From assembly GCA_002989075.1 (NCBI GenBank), contig PSQN01000006.1, positions 1,426,001-1,490,000 on the forward strand: a DNA stretch of 64,000 bases, in the 5' to 3' direction. The translations under genes were made by a program, and so were the position numbers. Shown here one piece after another: positions 23,566-32,889 of this stretch; positions within the stretch are counted from its first letter, which is position 1, and each line of letters opens with the position of its first letter. The notes below the pieces were generated by a model. The model ran no database searches and had not been told where the DNA came from. It saw only the letters and a list, made by a program, of their open reading frames with translations. The DNA is from Arthonia radiata (Eukaryota > Ascomycota > Arthoniomycetes > Arthoniales > Arthoniaceae).

Positions 23566-24514
23566 GGCGACTGTTAGAGTACTGAGCCGTGGAAGAGTGT
23601 TGATGGGTGTGTCGTTCGTGCACGTGTTCAGGGATGTCGACGGCGGTAGAATGGATTTGCGATTATGGATCACCCAGCCAGTGTGGGTGGCTGACTTGAG
23701 GCGCGTGTTTCCGTGAGTTATGACAGTGATTGAAAACGCCGACACGAGGGTTGGGGGAGGAGATGCAGGTAAGATGACCGAAGTAGATTCTGTAAATTTG
23801 ATGTCTGATGGCTGACGTTAGCACAGTCTTTGAGCGAGCTTTGACGAATTACAAACTTGCCCGAAGTCTTATCGATTCCTTGTGACGCGAGCGAACCGCT
23901 GCGTTTGCCTGTCCGAACAGAACAAAGGCGCCACTTGAGTGGGGAATCGTGCATCAAGAGCAGCTGCAAGAGATCGATTGAAACAATCGCACGATGTGAA
24001 GAGAGGGTCAAGTCGAAATCAGCAGATTGAATTCTTGGAGCTTTCACTTGAGATGTCTACCTCACGCTAGGATCCGGAAAATAAACCGACTAGCACTAAT
24101 TAGGGTACGTCTAATTCGATGTCAGCCAAAAGTGAAGACAATGCAGGGAGACGCCAATATTGGCAGTGGAAAGCGGCTTGTGATATCACTTAAGTGCAGG
24201 CTCCCAAATCGATAGCAAACCCGTCCGTGCTCTCCAGCCTTCTCTCTATCTGATCATCGTATCGCTCTCTTCGTCAGCCTTTCGCCACACTCGACAACGC
24301 TCAATTCTCGACCGTCTACAATCACAGCAGCGACGATACCTATTGTAAGGTTCCTTTCCCTCCTCTCAACAAGTTTGAAGTATTGCAGCTGTAACTTGCG
24401 GCCGCAAAAGTACTTCTGGTCCCGGTGCAGACGCAACGCTAACCAAGAGCCCATAGGCCTTCTCAACACCAATCCCACCACACCAAAGCACCCGCAGCCG
24501 TTCTCACCAGCACA
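23566..24514. other. Divergent spacer between members 2 and 3
   Basis: Carries the promoters of two divergent family genes; no other gene seen. Confidence 0.45.
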
Positions 24515-24877
24515 ATGTGCTTCAGATCCCGCTTCTGGACCTACTACATGTAAGCGGCAGAGCCTCCAAGCCTTCCCCCATCTCCCCTCCCGGTATCCTA
24601 CTGGCGCGCCTCACTCAGCTGCAACCACAACGTCCCCACCATCTCCTTCACCATCCCGTGCGAAGCTGCGAAAGCGCGCAACAGCTTCTGCAACAGGGCC
24701 CGACAGCGCCAGCCACTCGCCATCAACCTCGAGCGACACTGCCCCCTCTGCCACGCTGTGCTGCCGGGCTGGTACCCCGGCGAGGTTTTGGATACGGATC
24801 TGCGTGTGCGGATGACGGATCGGGGCGGCGCGGTTCATAGGAAGAAGATTGAGGCGTGGATGGAGGGTGTTTGGTAG
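24515..24877 (+). CDS. Met-Cys family member 3, two exons, 97 aa
   Basis: Exon 1 is only 35 nt (24515-24549) and exon 2 is 24619-24877. The 69-nt intron has a GTAAGC donor and TCAG acceptor and is phase 2. Splicing places the C-x-H ligand pair (CNH) immediately after the junction. Then come TIPCEAAK, another Cys, and the closing CPLC. The C-terminus is charged and ends ..KIEAWMEGVW. Member 4 has the same exon-1 length, donor sequence, splice phase and TIPCEAAK block, which strongly supports this exon model. The start lies in ACCAGCACAATGTGC, the same start context as member 6. Function unknown; zinc binding inferred. Confidence 0.72.
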
Positions 24878-25532
24878 CTTGAGGTAAGCTAAGCGTTGGG
24901 CCAGCTGCGAGTGCTGGAGCTAATTGGGTGTTGATAGATTCTGCGGAGAGCGCCGGTGGAGTGATGCGACCTTGCTGCGGCGGTATGAAGGGGAGATACT
25001 CTTCCACGGCATAAGGGGGAGTTGCGGGCTTCGAGCAATACTATAGGATCAGACATCTTCTTGATACCTTTCTCTTCCTCAACGCGCGCTTCTTAGCTTC
25101 TACTCGTGACTCCTCACAACATTTGTCTCCCCAGGGTGACGCTCAGCATGAATGGACATTGATTGACATTGAAAACTTGAAGCAAAGTAAAGATACGTCA
25201 TCGTCGTGCTGTACCTCAAAGGCAAGTGCACGAACCCGAAAATGAGGCAAGACAGCTGACCATACCACTCGCTCTGCATCTCTTTTACCGGATACAAGGT
25301 TCCTAAAGAATTGAATAATCATGTTGATGCCTACGTCGCAGAGGTTGTGCTAATCTCAATAGGTATCTCTTTGCGCAACACAGACACGCTTGCACCATTT
25401 CCAGCAGGGAGATGCGAGTGGCGACTATATTGACATCGTTAGGGCGTGATTGCAGCAGCTCCCCTCGCAATATAAAATCTTGCTTTCCCCTTGAGCTTCT
25501 CCTGCCTCTCTACTCGTCACGGTCAAGCCTAA
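24878..25532. other. Spacer between members 3 and 4
   Basis: Nothing supported; short frames on both strands only. Confidence 0.45.
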
Positions 25533-25607
25533 GACATTGCCCAGCAAGAAATTGCCCAGCAAGACATTGCCCAGCAAGACATTGCCCATCAAGACATTGC
25601 CCAGCAA
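25533..25607. repeat. 15-bp minisatellite, five copies, ending at a start codon
   Basis: Five tandem copies of GACATTGCCCAGCAA with two single-base variants. The array ends one base before the ATG of member 4 (25609), so it forms its immediate 5' leader. Near-identity of the copies means a young array. Confidence 0.9.
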
Positions 25608-25608
25608 G

Positions 25609-25947
25609 ATGTGTTTCAAACTGCGCTGGATGACCATCTAACTGTAAGCGAGCCTGCCAACGGTTCTTGTCAAGGAGTTTGTACTGACAATCTGCTCCAG
25701 CTGCGAACACGTCGATCGTTTCATGTCGGAGACGATCCCGTGCGAGGCTGCTAAACAGCGTGGCACCACTTGCGCCACGATCACTCAGCGCGAGCCGATC
25801 GTCACCCGCCCCAACCGTCATTGCAATGACTGTCGTAACAAGAACCCGGGCGCCTATCCCGACGATGAGATCGATGACGACGAGATGGCCAAACACGGCG
25901 GCAAAAACAACCACGACAAGGTCATGGCGTGGATGAAGAAGGTCTAA
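25609..25947 (+). pseudogene. Met-Cys family member 4, in-frame stop in exon 1
   Basis: The closest relative of member 3. Exon 1 is 25609-25643 (35 nt, as in member 3) and exon 2 is 25701-25947; the 57-nt intron has a GTAAGC donor and CTCCAG acceptor. Exon 2 keeps every family feature: CEH, TIPCEAAK, a middle Cys, CNDC, an acidic stretch and an AWM..V ending. Exon 1 reads MCFKLRWMTI, then TAA where member 3 has TAC (Tyr), and then the splice. As sequenced, only a 10-residue peptide would be made. Either the gene is freshly lost, or the base is a sequencing error, or translation starts downstream at Met 25723 without the CxH motif. The otherwise clean frame favours a very recent change. Confidence 0.6.
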
Positions 25948-26659
25948 GGACACTTCTCTAGTGCACACACGAGCTCTGCGTAAGGCATGCCTTAGGCCAG
26001 GTACTACGGCTCCTAGCTGACCTACCATTGACAGGCATTCGGCAAGCGCCAGCCACATTCTCTTCCACTCCCGCTGCCCAACGCACAAGGACTGCTCTTC
26101 GCCGGCTTCCACAATCTCCAGCCATCGAGCAACATCTGTACGACGTATCACGAATGTCCATCAGCGGCTTGTCACGAACCACGAGTCTTCAAACCCCTTG
26201 TTAAGGTCAACACTCTACCAAAGAGCTTCGCTCTATGAGAGTAGCACGCACGCCCCAATCCAGCATGATCAACTGAATTTGTCGTGCGCCAGCTGAGAAA
26301 ACCACAATCAGACCGCCAGTCAACCTGCCGATGGCTCAACCATGGCGGCGACATCATTCAGAGCATCACAAACTATCACTACCTGTTCATACCACATGTA
26401 GACTACTATGCCCTCCAGAAGCTAACGCTCGGGCACAAGTAGCAGATCTAGCTGCGCTGGAGTCTCTTTCAATAGTCTTCTAGGTATGTCACAGAATCAG
26501 ATACCTATCTCACTCCTCGGATTCTCACTACGCGCGCTTCTTGAGTTCTGCCCGTGATGTCTCCCGCTATCTGCTGCAGTAGGTCGACGCTCGTGAGGTG
26601 CAGAAACTAACACTGGTGTAGAGACTCTACGTATAGCAATCCACTATCTTCTCTGGCTT
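25948..26659. other. Spacer downstream of member 4
   Basis: No gene seen. Confidence 0.45.
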
Positions 26660-27560
26660 TTCAACTCCGGCGAAACGCTGCAAGCTCAGCAAACAAGATG
26701 CGAAGCTCCTTTTGCGACTCCTTTCTCAGGAGTCGACCGCGCTATAGCTGGAGTAGTATGCAGTTATCTTCATTCAGCGCAGTACGACTTTAGCTGGCCA
26801 CTTGTTCGCTTGGGTTTGTCGCAACTTGAGGGTATTGGTCATGAGACTGCCGGTGAGAGATCTTTTGGTAGGAGTCGACAGTGCTGTGGATGGAGTGGTC
26901 TGTAGGCAAGTTCAATCAGCGCTCTCTGATCCCACGTAGCGTTCTCATTCTGGCGGGATAACACAGCTTCAGGAGATTTACCGCAAAATGACGGTGGAAA
27001 GACTTGTCGGCAGAGGTTCAGCATGCTGTAGGTCGAGCATATTTCGAACCTATCCATGCAGCAGACTGCGGGTCTTGCCCGACCTTCAATTCCTTCGATC
27101 TTTCACAGGTTCAGGAAATGGGAGCTGGAGCGCGTGCTCGGAGAAGTATTGAAAGCGCTCGAAGGCGCTGTAGGTCGAGGACCATGCAGATACATACTTA
27201 TAGCAGACTGTAGGTCTTGTCCAACGTCTTGACCCCTTCGGTATATCACAAGTTCAGGGAATGGAGTGGAAAAGTCAGGTCGGGAGACACATTACGAGGC
27301 TGCGACGGTGCTGGGGTTATCCGGATTCATTCAGCAGACTGGGGCTTTCTAGACCTTTGCATACCTGCGAGATACCACATCTTCAGGTAATGGGGCGTGA
27401 AAGTCTTATTCGGAGAATGATTGCGAGGTTGCGACGGTGCTGGGGTTATGGAGACCGGATCAGTAGACCAGGGTCCCTCCTGGTCTACACCTGCATGCGA
27501 AATACGACACCTTCAGGGAGTAGGAGCTGGAACGCGTGTCAGAAGACCAAGTAACAAGCT
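26660..27560. repeat. Decayed tandem repeat, ~130-145 bp unit, six to seven copies
   Basis: A recurring landmark, (C/G)TTCAGG(G/A)(A/T)ATGG-like, appears near 26825, 26968, 27110, 27252, 27381 and 27510. It is followed each time by a ...CGGAGA...GCGACGGTGCTG(G/T)...-type block. Spacing shrinks from ~144 to ~129 bp. The two units starting at 27252 and 27381 are most alike (both contain GCGACGGTGCTGGGGTTAT). Earlier copies are much eroded. A partly open + frame (27261-27554) repeats with the units, but I see no evidence that it is a gene. Confidence 0.65.
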
Positions 27561-27626
27561 TCGGCGCTGCTGTGCTTCGAGACCCTCAATCACAGCACCA
27601 CATCCATACGAGCTAACTCGAATCTA

Positions 27627-27947
27627 CTAGCTCTTCTCAAACATCGCGACCACCCTCGCCATCTTCATCCTGATCTCTCTATCCGCCTCGCCACTCACGG
27701 ACAAGTCGCCACCGCAGGCCGTGCACAGCCCCTCTCCTTCTTTCCTGAGCAGCCCAACATCCCAGTACTGACTGCGCTCCATCTGCTGGTCGTAGAAGTC
27801 TGCACAGACTTCCACGTTCTGCTGTGCCCCAGCACACTTCATGATGAGCGGACCGCCGTTGTTTTCGAGCACGAAATGAGTGTCGGAGCTGAAGATGCGG
27901 TGGCCGCAGCGCGGCGCGTAGTAGAAGATGCGAATGAGGTGGCACAT
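27627..27947 (-). CDS. Met-Cys family member 5, 106 aa
   Basis: Intronless from the family-type start at 27947; the frame upstream is open but the added N-terminus is Pro/His-rich and unlike any relative. Ligands are Cys2, CGH (residues 14-16), isolated Cys in the middle, and CTAC followed by GGDL. The tail is helical and charged (REIRMKMARVVAMFEKS). It is the sister of member 2, with the same spacing from Met-Cys to CGH and the same VLE.N and CGG.L blocks, but lacks member 2's acidic tail. Function unknown. Confidence 0.72.
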   Translation of the reverse strand: MCHLIRIFYYAPRCGHRIFSSDTHFVLENNGGPLIMKCAGAQQNVEVCADFYDQQMERSQYWDVGLLRKEGEGLCTACGGDLSVSGEADREIRMKMARVVAMFEKS

Positions 27948-28610
27948 TTTGAGAGCCGCTGCAATGGGAGGGTGAGGGTGTGGGTGGGGTGGTTCTGGGT
28001 TGACGCCGGCGGAGGGGGTGCGCTGGAGCGAGATTCGGGAGGCTATGGAGGAGATGGGTCTGCTGATGGTGCTTATGTTAGTAATCTGCCTCAGAGGAGC
28101 CGGATAAGCTTGTCTACTGACCGGATTCGTTGACGCGGAATTGACGGCGTAGAAGATCCAGACGCGTTCTTGAGCTTGGAGAGAAATGCTTACTGCTGTA
28201 GAACTTGGTAGCCTAGGATGAGTAAATTGACCTGGTAAATCAGGGTCTAGCACAACAAGAGTCGCCCTCACTTCTCCGGCAACCAGGTGGAAACAGTCAA
28301 CAAACCACGTCATTGTCCCAACAACCGCTGCAGCCCCGAATGTCAGGCCAAAAGCCACTTGAGGGTTCTGCCTGGTGTAAATTTGCCTGTGAGTGATCCT
28401 GTCTTGTCTCTTCGCGCACGTCTATAAGCACTCCCATAAGCACATAGATACTAGCACACAGCACAGTGAGTCTGAAGCCTCCCCTCTTGTACTGTCAAAT
28501 GTATTTTGCGGCTTGCCAACTGGCATCGCAATGTCAACTCACACAAGAATCTGACCTAAGGAAATGCAAATACTGACATTCCGCAGCACAATTCACCAGC
28601 GACCAGCACA
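27948..28610. other. Divergent spacer between members 5 and 6
   Basis: Shared upstream region of two divergent family genes; no other gene supported. Confidence 0.45.
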
Positions 28611-29125
28611 ATGTGCTGGCAACAAGACTTCGTGCTGCTCGGCGCCTGCGGGCATCCAATCGAGCAGTTCGTGCAGTACGAGTTCTGGTAAGCGCTCCTC
28701 ATCTTCGTCCCTTTCCTCTAGCAAACCCCCTTGTCCTCCCCACATCTAACCACAACGCCTTGACTCCTTCTTTCCTGGCGTGGGCTCCACCTCACCTCCT
28801 ACCACCCCTACCATGAGTGCGGGATACTGACACAAAGCCCCTTAGCCCCCCAGCCCTCCAAGCGCGCGCCCTCTGCGCCGCGCCGCAACCAAGGCCGGCG
28901 GCAGAGGGCCGCCAACCCGGTGGAAGAGTGTGCGGGGGCTGCGCGGGCCCGGAAGAGCGGGAGAGCGTGGAGGCGGGGGCGGCGCAGGAGGAGGTGGAGT
29001 TGGAGGAGGCGGCGAAGAGGGTGGGGGAGTGGCGGGCGGAGTGGCGGGCGGAGTGGTTGATGGGGTGGCGGGGTGCGGTGAAGCGGTTCGGGCGGTGGGT
29101 GGTCCGCAAGGCGAGTGAGATCTGA
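28611..29125 (+). CDS. Met-Cys family member 6, two exons, 118 aa
   Basis: Exon 1 is 28611-28687 and exon 2 is 28846-29125. The 158-nt intron has a GTAAGC donor, a TACTGAC branch site and a CTTAG acceptor; it is phase 2 and creates a Cys at the junction. Exon 1 holds Met-Cys and ACGH; exon 2 supplies an isolated Cys and CGGC. The C-terminal ~65 residues are a charged amphipathic helix with the motif WRAEWRAEW and a basic end. Exon 2 is very GC-rich, so long antisense frames (28792-29590, -) open up opposite it; these are shadows. The intron is placed after the CxH, unlike in members 3 and 4. Confidence 0.62.
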
Positions 29126-29297
29126 GGAGAGTGTGTGGCGGCTGCGGCCTGTTGTTTGTTTGAGTTTGTGCATGGTTTGTCTGTCGGTGTGTCTGGGGGT
29201 TTGCTGGTGGGTGGGGTTGCTTTTGTGTGGAATTTGACCGTGTTGTTCTTGAGTGTGTCTTTGGTTTCTTGAGTGCCCCGTAAGGTTTTGGATGCGG

Positions 29298-29543
29298 CTA
29301 CGCTTCTTCCTCGCTGGTATGAGTGCTCTTTCTTGGCTTCGATTTCGCAGAGCGTTTGCGAGCCTCGAAATCCTTGACGGCACATTCTTTGCAAGGCACG
29401 GGTGGGTACTTGTATTCGAAGAAGACAGGTACGGAAGCACATATTGCGCTGAGCATGGCTGCTGGCCCACAAGAGCGCGCGGTGGTGTGGTGTGTAATGT
29501 GAGGGCAGCGCCAGAAGAGGATCGTAGTGGACTGGAGACACAT
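29298..29543 (-). CDS. Met-Cys family member 7, 81 aa
   Basis: Intronless, starting at 29543 with Met-Cys. The ligand pair here is CPH instead of CGH (RCPHITHH), then a Cys, another Cys, and the closing CKEC. The tail is Lys/Ser-rich and ends in a short acidic run (SEEEA). The layout is nearest to member 1 in length and spacing, but without the PPxY tail. The frame is open 13 codons upstream; the family start was preferred. Function unknown, metal binding inferred. Confidence 0.65.
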   Translation of the reverse strand: MCLQSTTILFWRCPHITHHTTARSCGPAAMLSAICASVPVFFEYKYPPVPCKECAVKDFEARKRSAKSKPRKSTHTSEEEA

Positions 29544-29629
29544 TGTAGGCGTTTGTGGAAGTTTAAGCTCGCTGAGTGACAATGTTGCATGAGTCTAGGA
29601 AGTCAGCAGGGCGCGAAAATGGATATATG

Positions 29630-30950
29630 TCAGATGGAACGTGATTGCTTGCGGGTTGGCACAATGAATGCACAGTGAATCTCGATTTGCGAACAAAAGT
29701 TGCGCTGCTTGACTGCGTAGCAAAGCCACAGCATCTCATTCACTGCCAAATGGTCTGAAACCCCGCCAGCTCTTCCACGCTGATGGGATCTCCACGCAAG
29801 TGGAACTCTGCGTGAGTATGTATGGCTGAACGCCTGCCCCCCTTCCGGGCAGCAATCCACTCCCAGACTAAGGTGTGTCAGTAAATTTATTGTTATGCCG
29901 GCGCGAAGCGGCCTGGAACACGTACGTCTCTCAATACAAGCCCTGTTGGGCTGCGCCACCCACTGCCATTGCCTTAGCAGTTCCTCCTCGGCCAGTGGGC
30001 CTGTGTAGCTAGCGCTGTCTGCAGGCAGCCAGAGTTCCAGGTTGTCGCTTGGGTAGCAGCTCCTCTTCGACTCTTCGTCCAACCGGCAGCAAATGCAGCT
30101 TCCCACCAGCGACAGCCCACCATGCTCACTCACGAAAAACACGTCCGGAAGATTGTGACGAGCATGGCGCTCGCATGTCGGCCAGGTAGACCGGAAGTAA
30201 GCCCACGGCTTAGGAGAGACGACAGGCTGTATTTGCTGATAGACGCTGCTGATAGAATTTTCTGGCTCGCCGGGTCTGGGCAGCTGCACTGCCACTGTGA
30301 AGGAGATTGGGGAGGCGGTGTTGCTGCTGTTGAAGCGCACGCGTAGAACTTGGTAACGGGTTACGATGGGTTTGCCGTCTGCGGTTGCCTTTGAGAATTG
30401 GTAGACGCCGGCGTGGGTCCAGATCATGATGTATTCGGGGTAAATAGCCTTGCCCAGGAAGCGCAAGTCTGGCAATCCGGCCTAAGAGCATGATGTCAGC
30501 TTTGCCTAGATTAGAGAATTTGCAGCGCCAGCATTTGGTAACTGGAAAGCAGTTGCTCAGGCCCAAAACAAAAAGACGTGCGTGCTGTTGACTCACCATA
30601 CTGATAGATCTGTTGTCCTTGACGGATTGCTTTGAGTGAGCAGAGAGCTGGATTGTTGTCTGCCTGGAGATTCGTGAAAACGATTGACGCCGGGAAATTG
30701 GCTCCAAAAGACCCTGATATTGATAGATCTGTGACGATGCGTCGAGCTCGAAGTTAAAGACTACGCTTCTGCGAGTTGATCGCTGGATGTGAGCAGAGAG
30801 CTTGCTTGATGTCTGCTTGGAGAAGGGTGAATTTGATTGACGCGGAGGAACCGGCTTAGAGAAACCCTTAGATCGAAAATTTCGCAAAGGTGCGTCGGGC
30901 TCGAAGTGGCAGGCAACCATTTTGTAAGTGCCACACTTGACCTGAGCCAT
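29630..30950 (-). CDS. Hypothetical protein with internal duplication, 401 aa
   Basis: Not recognised. Exon 1 is 30950-30597 and exon 2 is 30481-29630. The 115-nt intron is phase 0, with a GTGAGT donor, AGCTGAC branch site and CTTAG acceptor, and it joins two frames that each stop just beyond the splice site. Exon 1 contains two tandem copies of a ~51-residue unit (F E.DA..., PRRQS-type, S...Q...LSAH..S...), also visible in the DNA with a 153-bp period. Exon 2 has scattered Cys (CICC) and no known domain. The frame intactness and clean splice support a real, lineage-specific gene; the C-terminal part is the least certain and could hide another intron. Confidence 0.45.
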
Positions 30951-32532
30951 CTTGTCGCTCTCCCGCAGATTTTCGCAAACATTTTGCTATGTCTAGGGCG
31001 AATTCTCAGGCGTCACCAGCATCCATGGAAGAACCGCACAATCAGATTGCAATGCAAGCGATCGTACTTATTTGCAGGAATTATGTCGCCATCTTCCGAT
31101 ATAGGTGCTTTGAGCCGATTTCCTACATGATGCAAAATTGCCTTTGGGTGGTTTCCGCCTGCCAGACAGCCGATAATCACCATATTCGAAGCTAGCAAGC
31201 TCTGCGTTCATGATTGCTTGATATACAAACAAATTGTCAAATAAAAAATGTTGGTGGTGCGGGTCTAAAGATGATGCAGATGGCAGCTTGAGAGGAGGAT
31301 GTCAAATCGCAGGTGGACGCGGACTGCGCTAGAAAAGGGGCGATTGTTTTTTACGTGTAACTTTCCATCTCTCATTTTGCCGTCCCGTCTCGTCCCAAGA
31401 CCTAACCTGAGACCACAACCATCTATCTATACCTGTGCTTTCAAATCTGTCACGATGACGGACACACTGGTAATGCGACCTCTATTCGATAAAGCTTGAA
31501 AGTAGCATATTTTGTTGCGCGATATGGCACGCGGTGTCGTTGCTTTGGAAATTGCCATCAAAGCGCAGACCTGCGCGCTGAATCCGACTCGACCTTTTCA
31601 AGCGTACTGATCGGTACCGTGATAGAGGATAATGCCTCTAATGCTTGCGATCAAGGTGGCGCAGTGCCAAAGCGCCCAGACTTCTTGCCATCCCCACTAA
31701 TGCCAACTGCTGCACGGTTCGCCAACGGTATCCAGAAAGCTCTTGTGTCCTAGATCCGAGCTGTCTTCCTTCGAGCTTGCTGCCGGATACTCCAATGCAG
31801 CAGGATAAGTCAAATACTTGCGTCAGAGATGGCGAAGTGCCAGAGCGCCCAGATTCTTACCATCTTTATTCATGCCAATTGCTGCGCGGTTTGCTGCAAC
31901 GCCGACCCCAAGCCTGGCCTATACGAGTGCGCTCGAGGGTCATGAACTGTCCATTCGATGGAGAGAATAGTAGAATGCGTCTGTATTGGGGGACCCTAGA
32001 AGAAGATGGCAAACGAATGCAGCACTGTACGTTCAGGCCTCCAGGCGCGAGCAAACGGTAAAGGTGGATGGCGGTTCCCCAAGTGATTCACGGCTACCTA
32101 GCCTCATTTCACCTTCGAAAAAGTCTTGGCTTCAAAGATTGTTGGGCTCTCTTTGCCTCCTTCCATTCGACAGCAGCTACAGACTATCAACAACAAATTC
32201 GACACCCATCGAAGAGAATCACGCCAACACTTGTTCAGGAAGTCCGCAGCACTCGCCACCTTGCATCCTGCTCAGTTGAAGCTCTCCATCGAACCAGTTG
32301 TGAGTCTCAATCAAATCTCCCCTCCTTGTTACGGCGATATCTGCACCAGAGTATCTATCTTTCAAGATACCACAAACTCCTCATCGAAATGCTCAGGCAC
32401 CCTTCTCCGCTTTCACAGCGCCTGCCAACGAATTCTGACCTTTCAATGTAGTGCTACTCTGTTAAAACAAGGCTGTCGAAGCTCTCATACGTCTCCCAAG
32501 CCCCGAACAAGCACTGCTCGAAAGCACCTACA
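30951..32532. other. Gene-free spacer with a degenerate duplication
   Basis: No supported gene. Contains the 31625-31905 repeat and the upstream region of family member 8. Confidence 0.4.
31625..31905. repeat. Degenerate tandem duplication, 173-bp period
   Basis: Two copies of a block containing AGTGCCA(A/G)AGCGCCCAGA, then ATGCCAA(C/T)TGCTGC(A/G)CGGTT. The first starts near 31658 and the second near 31831. Divergence is about one base in six by eye. Non-coding as far as I can see. Confidence 0.65.
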
Positions 32533-32889
32533 ATGTGCAACATCCACGAGCGCGTCCTCCGCGGGACCTGCGGCCACACAATCTCCCGAGGCTGCATCCG
32601 CATGGAATACAAGGTCAATATGCCCAGCGGCGAGACGCGCATCTACAGCGACGTCTACCTCGAGCCATGTGAGGCGGCGCTGGAAGAGTCGCAGCGCCAG
32701 GGCAGGGATCTCCGCTGCTCGGCACAAACGGTGGTACCGATTCCAATACAAGCCGGATATGCGTGCGCGCTGTGCCGCGTCGTTGCCAATCGTCAGCGTG
32801 AGGCAGAGAGGCGAGCGAGGGGCGAGGCGGACGAGCATGTGCGCGGTGGGATGATGGAGGGGATGAGGACGGATAGGGATGGGCTTTGA
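32533..32889 (+). CDS. Met-Cys family member 8, 118 aa
   Basis: Intronless. It starts Met-Cys-Asn-Ile-His, with CGHTISRGC near residues 13-21, an isolated Cys in LEPCEAAL, another Cys, and CALC near residue 80. The tail is charged (RQREAERRARGEADEHVRGG) and probably helical. It is the most isolated member, about 3 kb from the next one, and has a longer stretch between CGH and the closing C-x2-C. No signal peptide. Family membership rests on the ordered Cys/His skeleton and the Met-Cys start; function unknown. Confidence 0.7.
   Translation: MCNIHERVLRGTCGHTISRGCIRMEYKVNMPSGETRIYSDVYLEPCEAALEESQRQGRDLRCSAQTVVPIPIQAGYACALCRVVANRQREAERRARGEADEHVRGGMMEGMRTDRDGL

Larger units (their letters stand above)
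21532..32889. other. Cluster of eight small Met-Cys / C-x-H / C-x2-C genes
   Basis: Eight short genes on both strands (21532, 23239, 24515, 25609, 27627, 28611, 29298 and 32533) share one layout. Each has an initial Met-Cys, 7-11 residues, a C-x-H (usually CGH), one or two isolated Cys, and a terminal C-x2-C followed by a charged or proline-rich tail. None has a signal peptide. Beyond the Cys/His skeleton, two subpairs are visibly closer: 23239/27627 and 24515/25609. Mixed orientation and deep divergence point to old, repeated local duplication. Metal binding is inferred from the ligand pattern. One unknown gene (29630-30950) and decayed repeats lie between members. Confidence 0.75.

Noticed and set aside
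25425-25637. Minus-strand frame with LLGNV pentapeptide repeats
   Set aside because: Simply the translation of the 15-bp minisatellite; a period divisible by three keeps any frame open.
27261-27554. 97-aa repetitive + frame
   Set aside because: Follows the decayed tandem repeat; no start context, homolog or conserved residues.
28792-29590. Two ~250-aa minus-strand frames
   Set aside because: They arise opposite the GC-rich second exon of family member 6 and run through member 7 in another frame; low-complexity and unsupported.
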